Shown here piece by piece: positions 24,293 to 32,925 of a DNA stretch of 64,000 nucleotides. Source of the DNA: Paraplanobispora siamensis (GTDB lineage: Bacteria > Actinomycetota > Actinomycetes > Streptosporangiales > Streptosporangiaceae); assembly GCF_016863175.1 (NCBI RefSeq), contig NZ_BOOJ01000037.1, positions 62,001 to 126,000 of the forward strand. Direction: 5' to 3'. The position numbers were made by a program, and so were the translations under genes. The notes under the pieces were generated by a model that saw nothing but the letters and a program-made list of their open reading frames with translations, made no database searches and was not told the DNA's origin. Each line of letters begins with the position of its first letter. Within the stretch, counting starts at the first letter, position 1.

Positions 24293-26257
24293 TCAGTCCG
24301 GGCGCGGGGCCGGGTTGGCGGTGACCGACCGCAGCAGCGGGGCGCTCGCGGCGCCCGCGCCGGCCACCCCGGCGAAGCCGAGGACCACGCAGGCCAGCAG
24401 GACGGTCAGCCCGCTGACGTTCATCGCCGAGAAGGAGAACGGCACCGCGCAGAACATCCCGACCACGATGGAGCCGCCGCCCATGACCGCCAGCGGGACG
24501 AGCGTCTCGGCGCGGCGGGCCCGGTTGAGGACCTCCAGCGGGGTGCCCGCCAGGCGGAGCAGGGCGTAGGTCTGCCTGCGGTCGAGGACCGAGGAGGCCG
24601 CGGTGATGCCGGCGCTGACGATCGCGACCAGGAACGAGACGGTGAGCACGACGACGGTGCCGGTGCCGACGTCCTCCAGCAGCAGGACGCCGAAGAGCTC
24701 CTCGTCGGCCTCGGAGGTGGCCCCGCGGCCGGGGACCATCCCGTCGAGCGCGGTCCTGGCCCGGTCGATCACCGCCTCGTCCACCCGCGCCGCCTCGGTG
24801 ACGGTGACGGCGAGCGTCCTGTCCCCGCCCTTGCCCGTGACCTCCACCCGGGCCGGGACGCCCGCCGCCGACAGGCGTTCCCGCGCCTCTCCGGTCAGCT
24901 GCGACACCTGGGCCGCGGGGACGGTGAGGCGCAGGGTGGTGGCGTCGGCGTCGCCGAGCAGGCCGCTCCCCGGGCTCAGGAGCCCGATGAACCCGGCCAC
25001 GAACCCGGTCATGGCCACGCCGCTCACGGTCCGCCAGGCCGCCCTGGGGTCGTCGATCAGGCGGCGCCCGGCCAGCAGGCGGGCGGGCCGTCGGGCCGTG
25101 CGGGCGGTGATCCTGCCGATCAGCCCGACCACCCAGGGGCCGGTCAGGTTGATGGCCAGGAAGGCCAGGCCGAGCACGACCGCGACCACTCCGGCCGCGG
25201 TGCCGGCGCCGAGCGTGGGCACCACGGCCAGGACGGCCAGCAGCGCGAGGACCCGCACGACCCGCATGGCCGGCGGGGTCTCCCGCCTGGCCACGCCCAG
25301 CGGGCTGACCACCACCCGGCGCAGGCCGACCACGGCGGACAGGCCCACCAGCAGCGGCACGGCCACCAGGACGGCCATGGTGTACGGCACGCCCGGCCAC
25401 AGGTCGGCGGCGAACCAGGAACCGCCCGCGATCTCGATCCCGCCCAGCAGCGGAGTGAGCAGGCCGTACAGCGCCACGCCCGCGACCGCGCCGGCCGCAG
25501 CGGTGATCACCGCCTCGGCGACGGTCATCAGGACCACCTGGCCGGGTGTGGCGCCGACCAGCCGGAGCGCGGCCAGCCGCTGGTCGCGCCGGGCCACGGT
25601 GAGCCGGGCCGCCGCGCCCCCGAACACCAGCAGCGGCACGGCCATGAGCACGGTCGCGATCAGCGCGAGCGCCTGGTAGGCCTGCGCGTCACCGGTGGGC
25701 TCGCCGGTGAAGCCGGCCACCCGCGTCGGCGCGGTCCCGGTCAGCGGGTCCTGCGCGGCCTTGACGGTCATGACCGGGGAGCCCGGCTCCTGACCGCGGA
25801 CCGCGACCAGCTCGCCGGGGTGGACCAGCGCCTCGTCCCCGACGGTCCCCCCGATCTTCTCCGGGAACCGGTCGGCGAGCTCCCCGGCCGGCAACTCCCG
25901 GACGAGCTCCGCCAGCGCCGGGGAGAACCAGACCTCCCCCGGCGCCGGGAAGCGCTCCAGGCCGGGCGGCGGGGCCGCCGCGGGCTTCAGCGCGGCGACG
26001 TCCACGACGGTGACGCCCCGATCGCGCACGTAATCCCTGCGCACGGCCTGGACGGCCACGGCGTCCGCGTCCGCCGCGACCGGGTTGCGCCACGCCTCCC
26101 GCTCGGCCCGCCCCTGGAAGGCCAGGTTGGCCGAGACGGCGAAGAGCAGCAGCGCGGTGGAGACGGCCACCGCCACCGCGGTCAGCCCCGCGCCCAGCAG
26201 GCCGCCGCGGCCCCCGCCGCGCAGCAGCCGCCAGCTCAGTCCCAGCAGGCCGGTCAT
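24293..26257 (-). CDS. FtsX-like ABC transporter permease
   Basis: 654-residue MacB/FtsX-type permease. One N-terminal membrane segment (~20-40) is followed by a large extracellular domain (~45-195), three segments near 200-330, several more near 350-460, a second extracellular part (~490-560) and three final segments. FtsX-domain signatures V-A-R-R-D-Q-R-L-A-A-L-R-L-V-G-A-T-P-G-Q-V and D-R-R-Q-T-Y-A-L-L-R-L-A-G-T-P are present. Overlaps the ATPase stop by ATGA. Likely exports or releases lipids, peptides or antibiotics rather than importing. The sigma gene starts 36 bp downstream. Confidence 0.87.
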   Translation of the reverse strand: MTGLLGLSWRLLRGGGRGGLLGAGLTAVAVAVSTALLLFAVSANLAFQGRAEREAWRNPVAADADAVAVQAVRRDYVRDRGVTVVDVAALKPAAAPPPGLERFPAPGEVWFSPALAELVRELPAGELADRFPEKIGGTVGDEALVHPGELVAVRGQEPGSPVMTVKAAQDPLTGTAPTRVAGFTGEPTGDAQAYQALALIATVLMAVPLLVFGGAAARLTVARRDQRLAALRLVGATPGQVVLMTVAEAVITAAAGAVAGVALYGLLTPLLGGIEIAGGSWFAADLWPGVPYTMAVLVAVPLLVGLSAVVGLRRVVVSPLGVARRETPPAMRVVRVLALLAVLAVVPTLGAGTAAGVVAVVLGLAFLAINLTGPWVVGLIGRITARTARRPARLLAGRRLIDDPRAAWRTVSGVAMTGFVAGFIGLLSPGSGLLGDADATTLRLTVPAAQVSQLTGEARERLSAAGVPARVEVTGKGGDRTLAVTVTEAARVDEAVIDRARTALDGMVPGRGATSEADEELFGVLLLEDVGTGTVVVLTVSFLVAIVSAGITAASSVLDRRQTYALLRLAGTPLEVLNRARRAETLVPLAVMGGGSIVVGMFCAVPFSFSAMNVSGLTVLLACVVLGFAGVAGAGAASAPLLRSVTANPAPRPD

Positions 26258-27087
26258 CCGTTCACCCCGGGCAGGATCCGGGTGGCGGTCCCGTCGGCCC
26301 CGGAGACCCCGGAGACCCCGGAGTCGCCGAAGTCGCCGAAGTCGCCGAAGTCGCCGAAGTCGCCGGAGTCGCCGTACCCGCCGGCCCCGTGCCCACCGGG
26401 CGGCAGGGGAGCGCCGTACCCGGCGGATGCGAGCACCTGCCCGTCGCGGACCTCGACCGTGCGGTCGCACCAGCGGGCCACCTGCGGGTCGTGGGTCACC
26501 ACCACCAGCGAGGCGTCGTTGCCCCGGGTCGCCTCCACCAGCAGCCGCATCGTGTCGTGGCCGGTGGCCTGGTCGAGCGCGCCGGTCGGCTCGTCGGCGA
26601 AGACCACCGCGGGCCGGGTGGCCAGCGCGCGGGCGATCGCCACCCGCTGGGCCTGGCCGCCGGACAGCTCCCCGGGCCGCCGCCCCTCCATCCCGCCCAG
26701 GCCGAGCGGGCCGAACCACTCGCGGGCGCGCCGTACGGCGTCCCCCCGTGACACCCCGCCGAGCATGAGCGGCAGCGCGACGTTCTCCTCGGCCGGGAGC
26801 TCGGGCAGGAGCTGGCCGAACTGGAACACGAACCCGAAGCGGGTACGGCGCAGCGCACTGCGCTCCCGCTCCCGCATCGTGTCGATGCGCTGCCCGAGCA
26901 GGTGGACCTCGCCACCGTCGGGCTTCATGATCCCCGCCAGGCAGTGCAGCAGGGTCGACTTCCCCGACCCGCTCGGCCCCATGATGGCCACGGCCTCGCC
27001 GCGGCCGACCCGCAGCGCCACGCCTCCCAGTGCCACGGTCGCGCCGAACCGCTTCACCAGATCGAATCCCTCAAGGACAGCAGTCAT
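26254..27087 (-). CDS. ABC transporter ATP-binding protein (MacB/LolD type) with repeat tail
   Basis: 277 residues. Walker A G-P-S-G-S-G-K-S-T near 39-47, Q-loop F-Q-F-G-Q-L-L-P-E-L, signature L-S-G-G-Q-A-Q-R, Walker B V-V-F-A-D-E-P-T-G-A-L-D and H-loop V-V-T-H-D. Energises the FtsX-type permease to which it is coupled by ATGA. After ~225 the protein continues into a Gly-rich tail with four G-D-F repeats and G-V-S-G-V-S-G, absent from ordinary members. ATG 27087 is chosen because the domain starts right after it; upstream in-frame ATGs at 27099 and 27114 are possible. Divergent from the response regulator gene. Confidence 0.88.
   Translation of the reverse strand: MTAVLEGFDLVKRFGATVALGGVALRVGRGEAVAIMGPSGSGKSTLLHCLAGIMKPDGGEVHLLGQRIDTMRERERSALRRTRFGFVFQFGQLLPELPAEENVALPLMLGGVSRGDAVRRAREWFGPLGLGGMEGRRPGELSGGQAQRVAIARALATRPAVVFADEPTGALDQATGHDTMRLLVEATRGNDASLVVVTHDPQVARWCDRTVEVRDGQVLASAGYGAPLPPGGHGAGGYGDSGDFGDFGDFGDFGDSGVSGVSGADGTATRILPGVNG
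26301..26374. repeat. 9-bp tandem repeat inside the ABC ATPase gene
   Basis: About eight 9-bp units: two GGAGACCCC-type copies, then GGAGTCGCC, four AAGTCGCCG copies and a final variant. On the coding strand they give G-V-S and G-D-F triplets in the C-terminal tail. The repeat keeps the reading frame, so copy-number changes would only lengthen or shorten the tail. Confidence 0.8.
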
Positions 27088-27153
27088 GGTGACGACCATC
27101 TCTCGCCGGGACATATCGGTGGATCGGCCGCGCGTCCCATCTGCGCGCGGGAG

Positions 27154-27173
27154 CATCGGCCGAACGGCCGATG
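27154..27173. promoter_or_regulatory. inverted repeat between ABC transporter and response regulator genes
   Basis: CATCGGCCG-AA-CGGCCGATG, 9-bp perfect arms around AA, in the 122-bp divergent intergenic region. A plausible binding site for the adjacent LuxR-type regulator or a shared operator. Confidence 0.45.
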
Positions 27174-27209
27174 GCCTGGTACGACCCGGTTGCTGGCAGA
27201 ATCGATCAC

Positions 27210-27863
27210 GTGACGATTCGGGTGCTCATCGCCGACGACCAGGAACTCGTGCGGACAGGATTCAAGATGATCCTGGACGCCCAGCCGGACATGGAGGTCG
27301 TGGCGACGGCCGCCGACGGCGCCGAGGCGGTCGAACACGCACGGCGGCTACGGCCCGACGTGTGCCTGCTCGACATCCGGATGCCCCGCCTCGACGGGCT
27401 GGAGGCCACCAGGATCCTGGCCGGGCCGGGGACCGCCGACCCGCTGCGGGTGGTCATCGTCACGACCTTCGACCTGGACGAGTACGTCTACGGGGCGCTG
27501 CGCGCCGGGGCCACCGGCTTCCTGCTCAAGGACAGCGGGCCGACGCTGCTGATCGAGGCCATCCGCGCCGCGGCGGCCGGGGACGCACTGGTGTCGCCGT
27601 CGGTGACCGTGCGGCTGCTCGAACACCTGGCCCGCCCCGCCCCCGGGGCCGGGGCCCGCCCGCCCGCCGAGCCGCTGACGGAGCGGGAGCTCGACGTGGT
27701 CCGGCTGGTGGCCAGGGGGAGGACGAACCAGGAGGTCGCCGCGGAGCTGTTCGTGTCGCTCTCCACGGTCAAGACCCACCTGGGAAGCGTCCAGGCAAAG
27801 CTCGGGGCAAGGAACCGTGTGGAGATCGCCGCATGGGCGTGGGAGTCCGGCGTGGTGAGTTGA
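27210..27863 (+). CDS. NarL/LuxR-family response regulator
   Basis: 217 residues. REC domain (1-~120) with acidic pocket D-D near 9-10, phospho-acceptor D55 in L-L-D-I-R-M-P, T/S switch in V-T-T-F and conserved K in L-L-K-D-S. LuxR-type HTH (~150-210) with L-T-E-R-E-L-D-V-V-R-L-V-A-R-G-x-T-N-Q-E-V-A and L-S-T-V-K-T-H-L. The start is a GTG at 27210; a longer frame reads through the promoter dyad. No histidine kinase gene is adjacent, so it is an orphan in this window. Divergent from the FtsX-type exporter, which is the obvious target. Confidence 0.9.
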   Translation: MTIRVLIADDQELVRTGFKMILDAQPDMEVVATAADGAEAVEHARRLRPDVCLLDIRMPRLDGLEATRILAGPGTADPLRVVIVTTFDLDEYVYGALRAGATGFLLKDSGPTLLIEAIRAAAAGDALVSPSVTVRLLEHLARPAPGAGARPPAEPLTERELDVVRLVARGRTNQEVAAELFVSLSTVKTHLGSVQAKLGARNRVEIAAWAWESGVVS

Positions 27864-27929
27864 TTGGCGGAGGTCCCGGCGGGATAGAAGAAGGTCAGGT
27901 CCTTCAGCGCATGCCGGGGGGAGCTTCAC

Positions 27930-28607
27930 ATGCGCCACGCGTCGTCCCCGCGCAAACAGCCGGTCACGGCCGTCTACGCGACTCTCGCCGCCCAGGTGGC
28001 CGCGACCGCGGCACTCGTCGTGTTCGAGCACGCCCGCGGATCACGCCTCGCGCGTGAGGTGTCGGCCTTCAGCGGCGACACCCACGCTCCCGGCGCGCAG
28101 GCCCTGATCGGCGCGGCCACCGTCTTCGCCATCCTGATCATCGCGGTGACCGTGACCACGGCCGCCGCGGTCGCCGTCTATCTGGTCTGGCTGACCCGGA
28201 CCTGGCGGACCGCCGGCCCCCCGGGCCTGCCCGTGCGACGGCTCCTGGCGGGCTGGCTGGTGCCGCCGCTGAACCTCGTCGCCCCGCCGATATTGCTGGA
28301 CCGTCTCTGGCGGGCCTCGCACCCGCCCGCCGGACGCCGCGGCCCGTGGCTGGCGCTGCTGACGGCCTGGTGGCTGAGCTGCCTGGCGCTGCTCGTCATG
28401 ATCGCGCGCCGGGCGCTGCCCGGCTCGCCGGCGGAGGCGGGCCTGACCGGTCTCGGCCCGGCCGAGCTGGCCGCGGTGGCCATGGCGTGCCTGCTGTGCG
28501 CGACGACGGTCAGGCAGATCAGCGGGGCCCAGGCCGAGGCCCGCCACCGGCGCCGGGCGTCGTCCCGGGCCACCCGCCCCACCACGCCCCAGGCCGCCAC
28601 GAACTGA
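27930..28607 (+). CDS. DUF4328-like membrane protein
   Basis: 225 residues with four predicted membrane segments (~13-32, ~60-90, ~105-125 and ~140-165, plus a weak one near 180-200). The core R-R-L-L-A-G-W-L-V-P-P-L-N-L-V-A-P-P-I-L-L-D-R-L-W-R-A-S matches the DUF4328 pattern (G-W-x-x-P-x-x-N-x-x-x-P-x-x-x-x-x-x-x-W). Function unknown. The C-terminus is basic (R-H-R-R-R-A-S-S-R) and cytoplasmic. ATG preceded by GGGGGGAG. It follows the response regulator by 66 bp and could share its transcript. Confidence 0.7.
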   Translation: MRHASSPRKQPVTAVYATLAAQVAATAALVVFEHARGSRLAREVSAFSGDTHAPGAQALIGAATVFAILIIAVTVTTAAAVAVYLVWLTRTWRTAGPPGLPVRRLLAGWLVPPLNLVAPPILLDRLWRASHPPAGRRGPWLALLTAWWLSCLALLVMIARRALPGSPAEAGLTGLGPAELAAVAMACLLCATTVRQISGAQAEARHRRRASSRATRPTTPQAATN

Positions 28608-28676
28608 TCGGCGCCCCTGTCCGACCGACGTCCCCGAATCGATCGGCGCTCCCGGACCCGTACCGCCACGCGTCGT

Positions 28677-28946
28677 TCAGCGCTCCCAGGCCCGCACCAG
28701 CAGCCAGCCGGAGCCCGCGGTGTCGAAGCGCAGCTCGTAGGTGCCGAGCTTGCGGCCGGGGCTGGCCTCGACGCGCCAGAAGCGGCGCTCACCGGGGTCG
28801 TCGTCGCTCGTCTTCCACCACTCGCGGGCCACCACCCAGTGATCGACCACCCGGCGCACGGCGTAGAGCCGGTCGTGCCAGACGAACTGGATCGGCACCC
28901 CGTCACGGGTCCAGACCTCGATCGGGTCGCCGTAGAGTCTGCTCAA
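28677..28946 (-). CDS. DUF6504 family protein
   Basis: 89 residues starting L-S-R-L-Y-G-D-P-I-E-V-W, with the aromatic pattern F-V-W-H-x-R-L-Y-A-V-R-R-V-V-D-H-W-V and R-F-W-R-V-E-A. Small soluble protein of unknown biochemistry; in Streptomyces the family occurs beside the damage-inducible imuB/dnaE2 genes. The TTG at 28946 is preferred over an ATG 23 codons upstream because GGGGGGAAG sits at normal distance from it and family members begin there. A LexA-like box lies 62 bp upstream, supporting a DNA-damage role. Confidence 0.75.
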   Translation of the reverse strand: MSRLYGDPIEVWTRDGVPIQFVWHDRLYAVRRVVDHWVVAREWWKTSDDDPGERRFWRVEASPGRKLGTYELRFDTAGSGWLLVRAWER

Positions 28947-29007
28947 GACGGTTCTTCCCCCCGCGGCTGTCGGATGAGCACCCGGGGGAAGACGGGTCTG
29001 TGCAGAG

Positions 29008-29023
29008 TCGAACATACGTTCTT
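29008..29023 (-). promoter_or_regulatory. LexA (SOS) box-like operator
   Basis: TCGAACATACGTTCTT compares with the actinobacterial SOS box TCGAAC-N4-GTTCGA: the left half-site is perfect, the right half GTTC is intact, and the last two bases differ. It lies 62 bp upstream of the DUF6504 start and overlaps the stop codon of the next GntR gene. Confidence 0.65.
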
Positions 29024-29777
29024 ACGATGACGGGCGCAAGTCCCCCACCTGCCGGACGAGCGGGTTGGCGTCCACCGAGTTGCGGATGCTGAACGTCACG
29101 CTGCCCGCGCGGTAGCGGTCGTCGGACCACTCGACCGGACGGCCCTCGGGGGTGGTGGTGACCCGGCGCTGGCGCAGCAGCGGGCTGCCCCGCCGCACCG
29201 ACAGCAGCCGCGCGTCCTCGGTGCCCGCCGCGACCGCGTCGATGAGGTGCTCGCCGTAGGCGAAGACCAGGCCGACGCTCTCGTAGAGCGCCTGCGTGAC
29301 GGACTCGCAGTCGGCGGGCAGGCTCTCCACGGCCGGGGCGATCCACCCGGCGTAGACCGTGCGCTCCAGCAGCACCGGCTCGCCTTCGAGCGAGCGCACC
29401 CGCAGCACCCGCAGCACGGCGTCCCCCGGCTGCAGCGCCAGCCGGGTCGCCTCGGTCACGTCCGCCGCCCGGCGGCGCTGCTCCAGCACCAGGCCGGTGA
29501 CCCGGTGGCCCGTCGACCGCGCCCACTGGGCGAAGCTGTGCAGCTCGGCGAAGCTCTGGCTGCGCTCACGCCCCAGCACGATGCGCCGGGCGCCCTGCCG
29601 GGAGCCGACCAGTCCCTCGGCGGCGAGCACGGCGACCGCCTGGCGGACGGTCCCGCGGGAGGCGGCGAACCGGACGGCGAGCTCGGCCTCGGAGGGCAGC
29701 TGCGCGCCCACGTCGTAGTCCCCTCGCATGATCGCCTCGCGCAGCTCTCCGGCGATCCCCGCATACCGGGCAGTCAT
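29022..29777 (-). CDS. GntR-family regulator, HutC/UTRA type
   Basis: 251 residues. N-terminal winged helix (~1-70) with A-Q-L-P-S-E-A-E-L-A-V-R-F-A-A-S-R-G-T-V-R-Q-A-V, then a UTRA effector domain (~90-245) with L-R-V-L-R-V-R, E-P-V-L-L-E-R-T-V-Y-A-G-W, Y-G-E-H-L-I-D-A-V and W-S-D-D-R-Y-R-A. ATG 29777 has GAGGGAG at good spacing. Divergent from the ABC importer operon at 29988, with a CTTGTT-TG-AACAAG dyad between them, so it most likely represses that operon until its solute or phosphorylated product binds. Confidence 0.87.
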   Translation of the reverse strand: MTARYAGIAGELREAIMRGDYDVGAQLPSEAELAVRFAASRGTVRQAVAVLAAEGLVGSRQGARRIVLGRERSQSFAELHSFAQWARSTGHRVTGLVLEQRRRAADVTEATRLALQPGDAVLRVLRVRSLEGEPVLLERTVYAGWIAPAVESLPADCESVTQALYESVGLVFAYGEHLIDAVAAGTEDARLLSVRRGSPLLRQRRVTTTPEGRPVEWSDDRYRAGSVTFSIRNSVDANPLVRQVGDLRPSS

Positions 29778-29924
29778 GGCTCCCTCGCTGTGCACACCGG
29801 CCGGCCGGTCCCGCCTCCACAGTAGGCAATGATCGATCACCCACAAAGCGCGGGTTCTCGCATTCCGCCGGCGTACTCCGAGCGTTCATCCGGCGGAAAC
29901 CGCACAACGGTGCACTGGGCCTAG

Positions 29925-29938
29925 CTTGTTTGAACAAG
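29925..29938. promoter_or_regulatory. dyad between GntR gene and ABC importer operon
   Basis: CTTGTTTGAACAAG: 6-bp perfect arms around TG, 50 bp before the importer's first start codon. AT-rich against the surroundings and positioned as an operator for the divergent UTRA-type regulator. Confidence 0.5.
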
Positions 29939-29987
29939 TTCGCCTACTTTCATGACATATCGCGCGACACCCCCGCTGGGAGACACC

Positions 29988-31154
29988 GTGATCGCATCCC
30001 GAATCCGTTCCGCAGGCCTGGCCGCGTTCCTCCTGGCAGGGGTCGCGGCGTGCGGGGCCGCACCGACCGCCACCTCCTCCCCCGCCGCCTCCGGCAGTGG
30101 CTCCGCAGCCGGCGTCGACGCCAGGGCCGCCACCTCCGCCGCCGACTTCGGCGGGATGGAGCAGCTCGTCGCGGCGGCGAAGAAGGAGGGCAAGCTCCAC
30201 GTCATCGCCCTGCCGCACGACTGGGCCAACTACGGCAAGATCATCGAAGCCTTCAAGGCGAAGTACGGCATCGAGATCGAGGAGGAGACCCCCGACGCCT
30301 CCAGCGCCGACGAGATCAACGCGGTCAAGACCCGCAAGGGCCAGGACCGCGCCCCCGACGTGCTCGACATCGGCCAGTCCTTCGCGATCAGCGGCGCGGC
30401 CGAGGGCCTGTTCGCGCCCTACAAGGTGCAGACCTGGGACAAGATCCCGGAGAACCAGAAGGAGCCGGGCGGCCTCTGGTACAACGACTACGGCGGCTAC
30501 GTCTCGATCGGCTGCGACGCCAAGAAGATCGCCAAGTGCCCGGAGACCTTCAAGGACCTGCTCAAGCCCGAGTACAAGGGCAAGGTCGCGCTGAACGGCA
30601 ACCCGACGCAGTCCGGCTCGGCCTTCGGCGGCGTCTACGCGGCGGCCCTGGCCAACGGCGGCTCCTTCGACGACATCCAGCCCGGCCTGGACTTCTTCAA
30701 GAAGCTGAAGGAGGTGGGCAACTTCAACCCGGTGGAGACCACCCCGGCCACCATCGAGAAGGGCGAGACCCAGATCAGCATCGACTGGGACTACAACAAC
30801 GCCGCCTACGGGCCCGTGATGGCCGGCAAGGGCATCGACTGGAAGACCGTCGTCCCGACCGACGGCAAGTACTTCCAGCTCTACGCCCAGGCGATCAACA
30901 AGGACGCCCCGCACCCGGCCGCCGCCCGCCTGTGGCAGGAGTTCCTCTACAGCCCCGAGGGCCAGAACCTCTATCTCGGCGGGTTCGCCCGCCCGGTGCT
31001 GCTGCCGGCCATGCTGGCCGACGGCACGGTGGACAAGGCCGCCGCGGCCAACCTGCCCCCGGTCGAGGGTGAGCCCACCTTCCCGACCGAGGAGCAGATC
31101 AACAAGGCCAAGGAGGTCCTGGCCACCGGCTGGGGCGCCGCGGTCGGCGGATGA
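29988..31154 (+). CDS. ABC importer solute-binding lipoprotein
   Basis: 388 residues. Signal sequence with lipobox G-V-A-A-C near residue 22 (GTG start at 29988), followed by a Ser/Ala/Gly-rich tether. The family 1/6 binding domain has G-G-M-E-Q-L-V-A-A-A-K-K-E-G-K-L, P-D-V-L-D-I-G-Q-S and Y-L-G-G-F-A-R-P. It resembles Fe3+/thiosulfate/polyamine/2-aminoethylphosphonate-type binding proteins; the ligand cannot be read. The GTG is preferred to an ATG at 29952 because GGGAG precedes it and the signal peptide then has normal length. Stop overlaps the permease start (ATGA). Confidence 0.85.
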   Translation: MIASRIRSAGLAAFLLAGVAACGAAPTATSSPAASGSGSAAGVDARAATSAADFGGMEQLVAAAKKEGKLHVIALPHDWANYGKIIEAFKAKYGIEIEEETPDASSADEINAVKTRKGQDRAPDVLDIGQSFAISGAAEGLFAPYKVQTWDKIPENQKEPGGLWYNDYGGYVSIGCDAKKIAKCPETFKDLLKPEYKGKVALNGNPTQSGSAFGGVYAAALANGGSFDDIQPGLDFFKKLKEVGNFNPVETTPATIEKGETQISIDWDYNNAAYGPVMAGKGIDWKTVVPTDGKYFQLYAQAINKDAPHPAAARLWQEFLYSPEGQNLYLGGFARPVLLPAMLADGTVDKAAAANLPPVEGEPTFPTEEQINKAKEVLATGWGAAVGG

Positions 31155-32050
31155 TGGTCTCGATCACCGGAGACGCGGGTGAGCCGGCCGCCGCACCCCG
31201 CGGCGGCCGCGCCCGGACCGGCAGCTGGCCGGCGGCCGTGCCCCTGCTCGCCTTCACGGCCCTGGCCTTCGGGATCCCGGCGGTCGCGCTGGTGCTCGGC
31301 GCCTTCACCGTCCGGGACCCGCAGACCAGGACCTCCGCCTTCAGCACCTCGAACCTGGTCGAGAGCCTGCAGGGCAACTATCTGGCCACCCTGGTCAGCA
31401 GCGTGCAGCTGTCGGCCGTGGTGGCCCTGCTCGGCGCGGTGCTGGGGGCCTTCCTCGCCCAGGCGGTGGTCACCTCCCGGTTCCGGTCGCTGCGCGAGTC
31501 GGTGCTGACCGCCTCCGGCGTGCTGGCCAACTTCGGCGGCGTGCCGCTGGCGTTCACCTGGGTCGCCACGCTGGGCAACTCGGGCGTGCTGACCCAGGCG
31601 CTCGGGCTGGGCGAGTACGGCTGGAGCCTGTACACCTTCTGGGGCCTGGTCGTGGTCTACATGTACTTCTCCATCCCGCTGATGGTGCTGGTCATGGTGC
31701 CCGCGATGGACGGGCTGAAGCCGCAGTGGCGGGAGGCGGCCGGCAACAGCGGCGCCACCGCCTGGCAGTACTGGCGGCACGTCGGCATCCCGGTGCTGGC
31801 GCCCGCGCTGCTGGGCGGCACGGTCCTGCTGTTCGGCAGCGCGTTCGCCGCCTACGCCACCGCCAGGGCGATGGTGGGCAGCACGGTCCCGCTGGTCACC
31901 CTGCAGATCGCCGACGCGCTCACCGGCGACGTGCTGATCGGCCACGAGAACATCGCGCTCGCGCTGAGCCTCGACATGATCGTGGTCGCGGCTCTGGTGA
32001 TGGCGGTCTACCTGCCGCTGCAGAGGAGGAGCAGCCGATGGCTGCGGTGA
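31151..32050 (+). CDS. ABC importer permease, subunit 1
   Basis: 299-residue binding-protein-dependent permease with six membrane segments. The EAA loop E-A-A-G-N-S-G-A-T-A-W-Q-Y-W-R-H-V-G-I-P-V-L sits in the fourth cytoplasmic loop and contacts the ATPase. The first 30 residues are hydrophilic and Gly/Ala-rich. ATG within ATGA of the binding-protein stop; overlaps the next permease by 13 bp. Pairs with subunit 2 as a heterodimer in the Fe3+/putrescine-type importer class. Confidence 0.87.
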   Translation: MMVSITGDAGEPAAAPRGGRARTGSWPAAVPLLAFTALAFGIPAVALVLGAFTVRDPQTRTSAFSTSNLVESLQGNYLATLVSSVQLSAVVALLGAVLGAFLAQAVVTSRFRSLRESVLTASGVLANFGGVPLAFTWVATLGNSGVLTQALGLGEYGWSLYTFWGLVVVYMYFSIPLMVLVMVPAMDGLKPQWREAAGNSGATAWQYWRHVGIPVLAPALLGGTVLLFGSAFAAYATARAMVGSTVPLVTLQIADALTGDVLIGHENIALALSLDMIVVAALVMAVYLPLQRRSSRWLR

Positions 32051-32925
32051 CCCCGATCCTGCCCACCGGGACGGCCGATCCCGCGGCCCCCGCCCCGGCC
32101 TCGTCCCCGTCCTCGCGCCCGCGCAGGATGCGCCTGTGGCGCGGCGTGGTGCTGGGCGCCGCGGCGGTCTACTTCCTGGTCCCGATGGCCGCCTCGTTCT
32201 GGTTCACCGTCCACAGCGAGCAGCGGGGCTTCTCCCTGGCCACCTACGGGGAGATCCTCACCGCCGAGGGCTTCGCGACGAGCATGCTGCTGTCCCTGGC
32301 CCTGGCCGCGGCCACGATCGTGGTGGTGCTGGCGCTCACCCTGCCCGCGCTGCTGGCCGTACGGCTCGGCGCGTCCGGGCTGCGACCGGTGCTGGAGGTG
32401 ATCTGCACGATCCCGCTGGTCGTGCCTCCGATCACCTTCGTGACCGGGATCAGCACCGTGCTGCGCTGGGGGCCGGACTATCTGGCCACCACGCCGTTCT
32501 GGGCGACGCTGATCGCGATCCAGGACGAGACGTTCCCCGTGGTGCTCGTGCTGGCCTACGTGGTGCTGGCCCTGCCGTTCGTCTACCGGTCGCTGGACGC
32601 GGGGCTGCGCGCGATCGACGTGCGCACGCTCGTGGAGGCGGCCCGCAACCTGGGCGCCTCGTGGCCGCACGTGATGTTCCGGGTGATCATCCCCAACCTG
32701 CGCTCCGCCATCGCCAGCGCCTCGTTCCTCGCTCTCGCTCTGGTGCTCGGCGAGTACACCGTCGCCGCGCTCCTGGGCTATCAGACCTTCCCGGTCTGGA
32801 TCGTCACGATCTCCGGAGCGAACGGCCGGCTGTCGGTGGCCGTCTCCATCCTCAGCCTGCTGATCACCTGGTTGCTGCTGCTGATCCTGTCCGGCGCGGG
32901 CGCCAAGCGAAAGGACTCACAATGA
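32038..32925 (+). CDS. ABC importer permease, subunit 2
   Basis: 295 residues, six membrane segments, EAA loop E-A-A-R-N-L-G-A-S-W-P-H-V-M-F-R-V-I-I-P. Conserved T-I-P-L-V-V-P-P-I-T-F-V-T-G helix. The ATG at 32038 follows AGGAGGAG and overlaps the end of subunit 1 by 13 bp. Its TGA overlaps the ATPase ATG (ATGA). Second half of the membrane channel. Confidence 0.88.
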   Translation: MAAVTPILPTGTADPAAPAPASSPSSRPRRMRLWRGVVLGAAAVYFLVPMAASFWFTVHSEQRGFSLATYGEILTAEGFATSMLLSLALAAATIVVVLALTLPALLAVRLGASGLRPVLEVICTIPLVVPPITFVTGISTVLRWGPDYLATTPFWATLIAIQDETFPVVLVLAYVVLALPFVYRSLDAGLRAIDVRTLVEAARNLGASWPHVMFRVIIPNLRSAIASASFLALALVLGEYTVAALLGYQTFPVWIVTISGANGRLSVAVSILSLLITWLLLLILSGAGAKRKDSQ

